64,000 nt of DNA, taken from positions 90,001-154,000 of the forward strand of contig JAPFQT010000158.1 of the NCBI GenBank assembly GCA_027627225.1, given 5' to 3'. Shown here in pieces: positions 61,201-64,000 of the stretch (the first letter of the stretch is position 1; each line of letters begins with the position of its first letter). Origin of the DNA: Congeria kusceri. Lineage: Eukaryota > Mollusca > Bivalvia > Myida > Dreissenidae. A model generated the notes under the pieces. That model saw nothing but the letters and a program-made list of their open reading frames with translations, searched no databases and was not told the DNA's origin. Made by a program: the position numbers and the translations under genes.

Positions 61201-61377
61201 TAGCCCATAAATATTGTAGATTTGTTTTCTGCCTGACACATAATCAACATGATTTCTTATAATGAAAATAACAAGATTTTTGTTTTGATTAAAGCGTCAT
61301 TTTTCCACGAGTTTTGGAAACGGAAGCAGGCAGAACTGGAGTATTATTGGGATATCGCCGATTTCGAACAAGAGGAG
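34236..61377 (+). CDS. Anoctamin (TMEM16) family protein, 5' half, multi-exon
   Basis: Spliced exons: 34236-34259 (tentative), 38724-38770, 42975-43115, 43591-43689, 49280-49407, 57302-57408, 58370-58425, 58923-58976, 59520-59584, 60064-60198, 60590-60756 and 61295-61377. All junctions are GT/AG and the phases agree, giving about 365 residues. Order: polar linker; dimerization domain ([88 protein letters not shown]); [18 protein letters not shown] leading into TM1; the extracellular [18 protein letters not shown]ys loop; [17 protein letters not shown] (TM2); and [14 protein letters not shown]. The family comprises calcium-activated chloride channels and lipid scramblases. The calcium site and pore helices (TM3-10) lie beyond the window. 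Similarity seems nearest to vertebrate ANO4/5/6 types, from memory only. The start codon was not found. Confidence 0.9.
34870..35020. repeat. Second cluster of palindromic GTTCATGAAC decamers
   Basis: Perfect decamers lie at 34921, 34958 and 34984, with near matches such as TTCATGAATAG and TTTCATGAAC around them. They resemble the cluster at 27.6-27.8 kb. Confidence 0.7.
35574..36038 (+). mobile_element. Non-LTR retrotransposon ORF2 C-terminal fragment
   Basis: The 154-codon frame has the pattern of the post-reverse-transcriptase region of CR1/Jockey-like LINEs: a [19 protein letters not shown] stretch, then [20 protein letters not shown]. The catalytic RT motifs are absent and no endonuclease is upstream, so this is a 5'-truncated, inactive relic in an anoctamin intron. 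Confidence 0.7.
36560..37023 (+). mobile_element. Second non-LTR retrotransposon C-terminal fragment
   Basis: The frame reads [21 protein letters not shown], then [21 protein letters not shown] and a C-terminal NCG-ES-FHYFLEC pattern that recalls the Cys/His knuckle at the end of many invertebrate LINE ORF2 proteins. It differs in style from the fragment at 35.6 kb and is probably from another LINE lineage. It ends at a stop at 37021-37023. Confidence 0.7.
37030..38720. other. Anoctamin intron sequence, AT-rich
   Basis: Nothing beyond small unassigned frames (37628-37822 and similar) was recognised. Confidence 0.45.
38724..38770 (+). CDS. Anoctamin exon, N-terminal linker
   Basis: The acceptor is GTATTTTCAG and the donor CCG/GTAACG. 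It encodes [15 protein letters not shown] after a split Ala codon and ends in phase 0, as needed by the dimerization-domain exon at 42975. The residues are poorly conserved in the family, so phase and splice sites carry the call. Confidence 0.55.
38775..40085. other. Anoctamin intron, no feature recognised
   Basis: Open frames at 38753-38944 (exon 38724 read through its donor) and 39385-40055 have no domain. Confidence 0.4.
40088..42540 (-). repeat. Dispersed repeat, copy B (longest), with nested SINE
   Basis: The reverse complement aligns with copy A (935-2390) from both ends. A SINE interrupts it at 40449-40712. The segment of about 41.6-42.3 kb, absent from copy A, aligns inverted with 50640-51175+ (copy C); examples are CCTGTATCCGATTATCAATATTGGCG and GTCGTCACTGCTCATTT. 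So either copy A is deleted or two repeats are nested. No protein domain is seen in any frame. The call is made from visible alignment only. Confidence 0.7.
40449..40712 (+). repeat. tRNA-headed SINE (family 1, copy 2) with target-site duplication
   Basis: The tRNA-like head (40449-40523) has intact A and B boxes (TAGCTCAGTTGGTAGAGC, GAGTTCGAACCCC). The body matches 21456-21750 less about 45 bp, and the tail is A-rich. AAGTATTTG at 40441-40449 is repeated at 40723-40731, a likely 9 bp target-site duplication. The insertion lies inside dispersed repeat copy B, so it is younger than that repeat. Confidence 0.88.
42975..43115 (+). CDS. Anoctamin exon, start of dimerization domain
   Basis: 47 codons in phase 0 between TTTCCAG and GTATCT. 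It carries the family signature [13 protein letters not shown] followed by a basic/acidic helix ending [20 protein letters not shown]. Frames continuing past the donor are intronic. Confidence 0.9.
43591..43689 (+). CDS. Anoctamin exon, APWEVL motif
   Basis: 33 codons between ATATGTTTCAG and GTTAGT. It includes the highly conserved APWEVL core and ends with LMNLKMPLK. Confidence 0.92.
44037..45020 (+). repeat. Array of about 165-170 bp units with GC-rich head (array 3)
   Basis: It begins TTTTAGCTCGACTATTCGAA, then CCCCGGCGTCGGCGTCGG. Units carry TAACTTCAAAACTAC, CATCAACTCCAGCATCAGG and TTTTGTATTTTGACA. It is intronic in the anoctamin gene and the same orientation as the 29.2 kb array. A divergent insertion at about 44490-44600 interrupts it. 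Confidence 0.85.
45030..49270. other. Large anoctamin intron, mostly unassigned
   Basis: AT-rich. A T-rich tract lies at 46768-46792. A possible SINE fragment lies at about 46896-46985 (GTCCGGCTAGCGCAGTGGGT). Small frames at 45590-45817 and 47436-47636 have no domain. Confidence 0.45.
49280..49407 (+). CDS. Anoctamin exon with in-frame 27 bp tandem duplication
   Basis: 42 codons plus two bases between TATTTTACAG and GTAAGT. It encodes [13 protein letters not shown], a second PPTPCDLDK, then [20 protein letters not shown]. The nine-codon repeat is exact at the DNA level as well (from about 49291 and 49318). It sits in the variable linker before the FFT-F conserved helix, so it should not disturb the fold. 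Confidence 0.88.
49415..50630. other. Anoctamin intron, no feature recognised
   Basis: A tRNA-like fragment near 49583-49640 (GGTCGTGGTGGCCTAGC) could be a SINE 5' end. The frame at 50048-50296 has no domain. Confidence 0.35.
50640..51400 (+). repeat. Dispersed repeat, copy C (partial)
   Basis: The reverse complement of 50.64-51.23 kb aligns with 41.6-42.28 kb. Shared pieces include ACACGTCTTAATATAG, GTCGTCACTGCTCAT and CCTGTATCCGATTATCAAT. It lies immediately upstream of a LINE fragment. Confidence 0.65.
51437..52640 (+). mobile_element. Non-LTR retrotransposon ORF2 fragment (endonuclease end to RT start)
   Basis: The first frame (51457-51960) reads [12 protein letters not shown] and [14 protein letters not shown], which fits the end of an APE-type endonuclease with its SDH motif altered to [23 protein letters not shown] follows. 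After a stop and a frameshift, 52013-52426 reads [24 protein letters not shown] and [12 protein letters not shown], the linker to RT. From 52457 a further frame gives [14 protein letters not shown] and, near 52555, [11 protein letters not shown], which recall RT motifs. Multiple breaks and an internal deletion make it inactive. Confidence 0.7.
52645..53590. other. Anoctamin intron, no feature recognised
   Basis: Frames at 52764-52979 and 53200-53427 have no domain. Confidence 0.4.
53595..53945. repeat. Minisatellite of about 67-70 bp units
   Basis: CTCTTGAGAT-like landmarks lie at 53642, 53711, 53781, 53848 and (as CCTTAG) 53915. Each unit also has TATTATGTCATGTTAGGGACAT and TAATGCT. Divergence rises to the right. 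Confidence 0.85.
54480..54650. repeat. 171 bp near-perfect palindrome
   Basis: The outer arms of about 60 bp (54480-54540 and 54590-54650) are reverse complements with about two or three mismatches. They start GAAATAATTGACGGGTTAGC. The centre is again self-complementary (AAACCAC-CGGGA-TCT-CCC-GTGGTTT), and each arm contains a shorter palindrome (GGTTATTG-GGTAATAACC). The 84-codon frame over it is a shadow. This is a foldback or MITE-like element in an anoctamin intron. Confidence 0.92.
54660..57295. other. Anoctamin intron, AT-rich, unassigned
   Basis: No repeat or exon was recognised. The frames at 55617-55817 and 56841-57050 are short and without domain. Confidence 0.45.
57302..57408 (+). 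CDS. Anoctamin exon, [15 protein letters not shown]
   Basis: Acceptor TGTTTGCAG, donor TTTG/GTAATT. It encodes [20 protein letters not shown] and [15 protein letters not shown], with a split Gln at the start and a split Gly at the end. Strong family match. Confidence 0.92.
57411..57749. repeat. 170 bp tandem duplication directly after an exon
   Basis: The 57411-57580 and 57581-57749 units are nearly identical (differences such as GAT/GGC, TTGG/TTGC and GTGG/GTAG). The first begins at the splice donor region of the preceding exon. Confidence 0.93.
58370..58425 (+). CDS. Anoctamin exon, [19 protein letters not shown]
   Basis: Acceptor TATTGACAG, donor GAT/GTAAGT. The 19 residues match the conserved G-I-LL...AAYPLHD block. 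Confidence 0.92.
58923..58976 (+). CDS. Anoctamin short exon, variable GNYTNDSS linker
   Basis: 54 bp between TTTTTTCTAG and GTATGT, phase 0 at both ends. It encodes [18 protein letters not shown], which fills the expected variable segment between PLHD and LLYELW. Its position, phase and length fit the family. It would be missed without the two flanking exons. Confidence 0.75.
59520..59584 (+). CDS. Anoctamin exon, [21 protein letters not shown]
   Basis: Acceptor TAATTTTAG, donor CAG/GTAGGG. Conserved W-R-W-K-QPLD pattern, ending with a split Arg. Confidence 0.92.
60064..60198 (+). CDS. Anoctamin exon, YFGEKIG and TM1
   Basis: It encodes [20 protein letters not shown], then the hydrophobic [19 protein letters not shown], the first transmembrane helix. 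The acceptor is TATTTCAG and the donor CAC/GTACGT. Confidence 0.93.
60590..60756 (+). CDS. Anoctamin exon, extracellular Cys loop and TM2 start
   Basis: It encodes [40 protein letters not shown] and [16 protein letters not shown]. The Cys residues of the extracellular loop and the FDN-ATV-F motif are conserved in the family. The acceptor is ACTTACAG and the donor GG/GTAAGT. Confidence 0.93.
61295..61377 (+). CDS. Anoctamin exon, [14 protein letters not shown] (last in window)
   Basis: It encodes [20 protein letters not shown] and ADFEQEE, the cytosolic segment after TM2. The acceptor is GATTAAAG and the donor GAG/GTATGA, phase 0. No further exon was found before 64000. Confidence 0.92.
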
Positions 61378-61379
61378 GT

Positions 61380-62040
61380 ATGAATGCAAGACATCAGTTC
61401 TCCCTTATTTCAATGATTTCCTTTTTGCAGACGCTTCAATGCCATAATTTTTATTAATTACGATAACCGTACAAATGCAATGATGTACAATACGCACTCC
61501 CAATATAATTTAGTTAGTTGTTAATAATCAAGGGGTATTTAAATAATACTGTATATTGGCAATGTACCTTTTTGTTGTGTAGTATTTTATTGTACATATA
61601 AATATGTAATTTACTACTTCTAATTTGAACTGTTAAAATTGCCTTTCCGTTGTTACTCACATTTTAGTCAAAATATGTTACATGCTAATGCTATTAATAA
61701 TATCATTAATCATATGATTGCTTGGTATATACTAGTATAGATAATATATATGTATAATGCATATAATAATAACTTGTATTAATGTTCTTAATTTATCGTC
61801 CCCTTAATGCTAAAAGGTACCATTTGACATTTTCATTAATTTGAGAAAATCGCATTAAAGATTCTAAGCTTTGTATCAAATCAGGTTTTCAATCTACCGA
61901 ATTTTCTCTTTACACATAAGTGGGCACAGGTCTAATGTGTATTGTTCAAATGTATTCACGTAATTGTATTCACTAATTAATCCTAATTAGTTAATTAAGT
62001 ATCATGGTTCTTTTTTGCATGACACAAAATTATAATATTA
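61380..62040. other. Anoctamin intron, AT-rich
   Basis: One AAAAGGTACCATTTGAC motif lies near 61812. Otherwise nothing recognised. Confidence 0.45.
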
Positions 62041-62044
62041 GCGT

Positions 62045-62084
62045 GCAAAAAAGGTACCATATGCCAATATGGTTCCTTTTTGCG
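62045..62084. repeat. GCAAAAAAGGTACCATATG hairpin, left copy
   Basis: GCAAAAAAGGTACCATATGCC is followed by the near reverse complement AATATGGTTCCTTTTTGC. The same hairpin type recurs at 63521-63560. Confidence 0.7.
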
Positions 62085-62773
62085 CTGACCATTTTATGAA
62101 TCCAGCATGAAGAGATGCTACAATAAGGTTCCATTGGCCACATTGAACCTTTTTTTCATGAAAAAGCACAGATGTACAAGACATGTTCTCATGTTTTTAT
62201 TAATAAAGAGGTGCATGTACACAATAATATTTAGTTTTTATTGAATCAAGAGAGCAATGGTTGTTTTTATGAATATTTTGAACATGCAATAAACATACAT
62301 AACACTTTAATATTCAATTCGCACAAAATCACACATGCAAATGTGCCCATTGTCAACTTGTTTGTCCCCTAAGGAATAGATGGTCAAGTTATAACAATAC
62401 AACAATACAGTTTCCTTGAACGGTAAAGTTTGCTGACCAAAGAACACGGCATGGTAAGCACATCATCACATGCCTGTACACCATAAAGATTTTGTTTCAT
62501 CATAGTGTTTGTGCCATTGCTCAGGTTTTATCTCAATGACTGGTGTTGACACTGAACTTTCATAAATGTGTATAGTGCTTTTTGTTATGTTTGCAACTGC
62601 CAGTGGAACAATGTCTGTTTTCATTGACCATTTGGCTTCAACAAATTAATCTCACTTTGAAATGTCTCTAGTATTTTCACCAGTTTTGGCCCAGATTGAA
62701 ATGTATTTTGTCAGCATTTCACCTTTTCAACCATAGATTTACACACAGTTCCAGTATTAAAATGGCACTTTTA

Positions 62774-62980
62774 TCATAATTCACTAGACTCTGGGTCACT
62801 TGAGTAAATGTCCTTTTTCCCAGGAACATAATCCTTATCAACTTCATAGTCATTCATTGTCACTTTGTTAAGCTTTCCTTGTACAGTTACTTTGATTTTT
62901 CTTATTATATCAGCCAGTGAATTATCCTCAGAATCAGTGGTGTCATCTGCCTTATCTTGATTACTAAGTTCATCTTGCAT
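62774..62980 (-). CDS. Small acidic open frame, unknown
   Basis: 68 codons from an ATG, very acidic and polar (TTDSEDNSLADIIRKIKVTV, YVPGKKDIYSSDPESSEL). Upstream in frame there are further acidic residues (WSDEDFFN) up to a TGA near 63012. It resembles an acidic N-terminal tail of a larger, perhaps transposon-encoded, protein, but no domain is visible. It lies on the antisense strand of the anoctamin intron, between two GGTACCAT hairpins. Confidence 0.3.
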   Translation of the reverse strand: MQDELSNQDKADDTTDSEDNSLADIIRKIKVTVQGKLNKVTMNDYEVDKDYVPGKKDIYSSDPESSEL

Positions 62981-63452
62981 GTTGAAAAAGTCCTCATCAG
63001 ACCATGTTGATTTTCATTCTGCAAACAAAATGGTGACAAATATTGACTTAATTATCAATAAAATAAATGTTAAAATTATTGATTATTAAATCACACAGAG
63101 GACCATTTCCTTCCATATTAGAATACATAAAAACACAATGCTATTTAACTTGTGTTTGTTTCATTTTAAATATATGTCAGTAGATCTGAAAAAAAAGTCA
63201 ATGCATTGATGGAAATTGCAATTAAAATTAGGTCCAAAACGTTCCATATTAAAATAAAAGAATTCTACATTTTCAGGTGTAGCCATTATGAATATATCAC
63301 ATGCTGTTTGCTAGCGTTCCCAAATTGATATGAACATTATTAACCACAACTAATGGTGTTTAAACTCTCTCGGTTTATCATATCTAATTGCCAGCAACAA
63401 CTGGCAAATAATGTGATATTTGATACAAGCATCTGGATTTTGTATTCATTAC

Positions 63453-63650
63453 AATGCAAAAAGGTACCAAATAAACAAACTTAGAAATACTAAACAATTA
63501 TATTTCAATTGAATTATAAATGCAAAGTGGTACCATATGCCATATGAGTCCTTATTGCATAATATTTTCAAAAATGGTATTCTTAAGCGTTTATGCACTT
63601 TTATGGCACTTTTTTGCATAAATTAGTTAGCACTTGGTTCCTTTTTGCAG
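63453..63650. repeat. GGTACCAT/GGTTCCTTTTTGC motif cluster, right copy
   Basis: TGCAAAAAGGTACCAAAT is at 63454. A hairpin TGCAAAGTGGTACCATATG-CATATGAGTCCTTATTGCA lies at 63521-63560. CTTGGTTCCTTTTTGCAG is at 63632. With the left copies at 62.05-62.15 kb they bracket about 1.4 kb. Confidence 0.6.
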
Positions 63651-64000
63651 GCACTTGGTAACTTTATGTTTTACTTTATTTCTTTGGGCTTATTTAAAGT
63701 ACAGTGATAATATGTTTACAGGAAGAAGAACTCATAAAAATATAATGAAATAAGCGAAAACCTCATTTTTGACAAAAATGTTAGATGGTACAATTTTACA
63801 TTAAGGGGATGTTCTTTTTAGACCATTTGTTGTATTCTATTTCTTACTATTCATCTTGTTGTTTTTTCTTTCCATTGCTACAATAGTCTGCACTGAGTAG
63901 GGTCTGTTCTAAAACTCTGCCATGACAAGTAATTCGTAATGGACCTACATGCCACATAGTAGGATTATTTATCCATTGGATTTTCGATACAAAAAAAAAC

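Noticed and set aside
1..64000. CRISPR array, prokaryotic defence island or phage
   Set aside because: Regular repeats here are minisatellites without unique spacers of uniform length, and the window has spliced metazoan genes.

Overview
The window is AT-rich eukaryotic (metazoan) genomic DNA. It holds intron-containing genes with GT/AG splice sites, tRNA-headed SINEs, decayed LINE open reading frames and many minisatellites. No operons, Shine-Dalgarno sites or dense ORFs are visible. The SINE families, the roughly 165 bp repeat arrays with a GC-rich head, and the expanded LRAT-domain family together suggest a bivalve mollusc. That placement is inference from repeat style, because no species marker is present.

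Left part (about 1-23 kb). The main feature is a tandem cluster of two-exon genes on the minus strand. They encode short LRAT/NlpC-P60-like (H-rev107/PLAAT-type) proteins. Copy 1 (5040-6781) is intact: 167 residues, with correct splice sites, a HHGIFLG histidine motif and a NNCEHF catalytic cysteine motif. Copy 2 (11192-11875) and copy 3 (13645-14582) carry frameshifts. Copy 4 (about 19700-20720) is strongly decayed. Copy 5 (22683-22741) is an orphan first exon with a broken donor. Copies 1 and 3 share flanking DNA with each other, and so do copies 2 and 4, so the cluster grew by at least two kinds of segmental duplication. The intron of copy 1 contains a minisatellite of palindromic cores that is absent from the copy 3 intron.

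Middle part (about 23-34 kb). This is almost purely repeats: three related arrays of about 165-170 bp units (one at 17.6 kb, one at 29.2 kb, one further on at 44.0 kb), a different array at 25.2-26.6 kb, a terminal-inverted-repeat element, microsatellites, SINEs and palindromes. I find no convincing gene here.

Right part (about 34-61.4 kb, plus strand). This holds the 5' half of an anoctamin (TMEM16) gene. Eleven exons in consistent phase, plus one tentative 24 bp micro-exon, encode the cytosolic dimerization domain through TM1, the cysteine-rich extracellular loop and TM2. The rest of the ten-helix channel/scramblase domain lies beyond the window. One exon carries an in-frame 27 bp tandem duplication (PPTPCDLDK twice). 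The introns contain non-LTR retrotransposon pieces, SINEs, a 2.4 kb dispersed repeat and a 171 bp near-perfect palindrome.

A dispersed repeat occurs three times (about 0.95-2.39 kb, 40.09-42.54 kb inverted, 50.64-51.40 kb). The middle copy is interrupted by a SINE with a 9 bp target-site duplication. No wholly new biological system was recognised. The strongest leads are the LRAT cluster, the duplicated anoctamin exon segment and several structured repeats.
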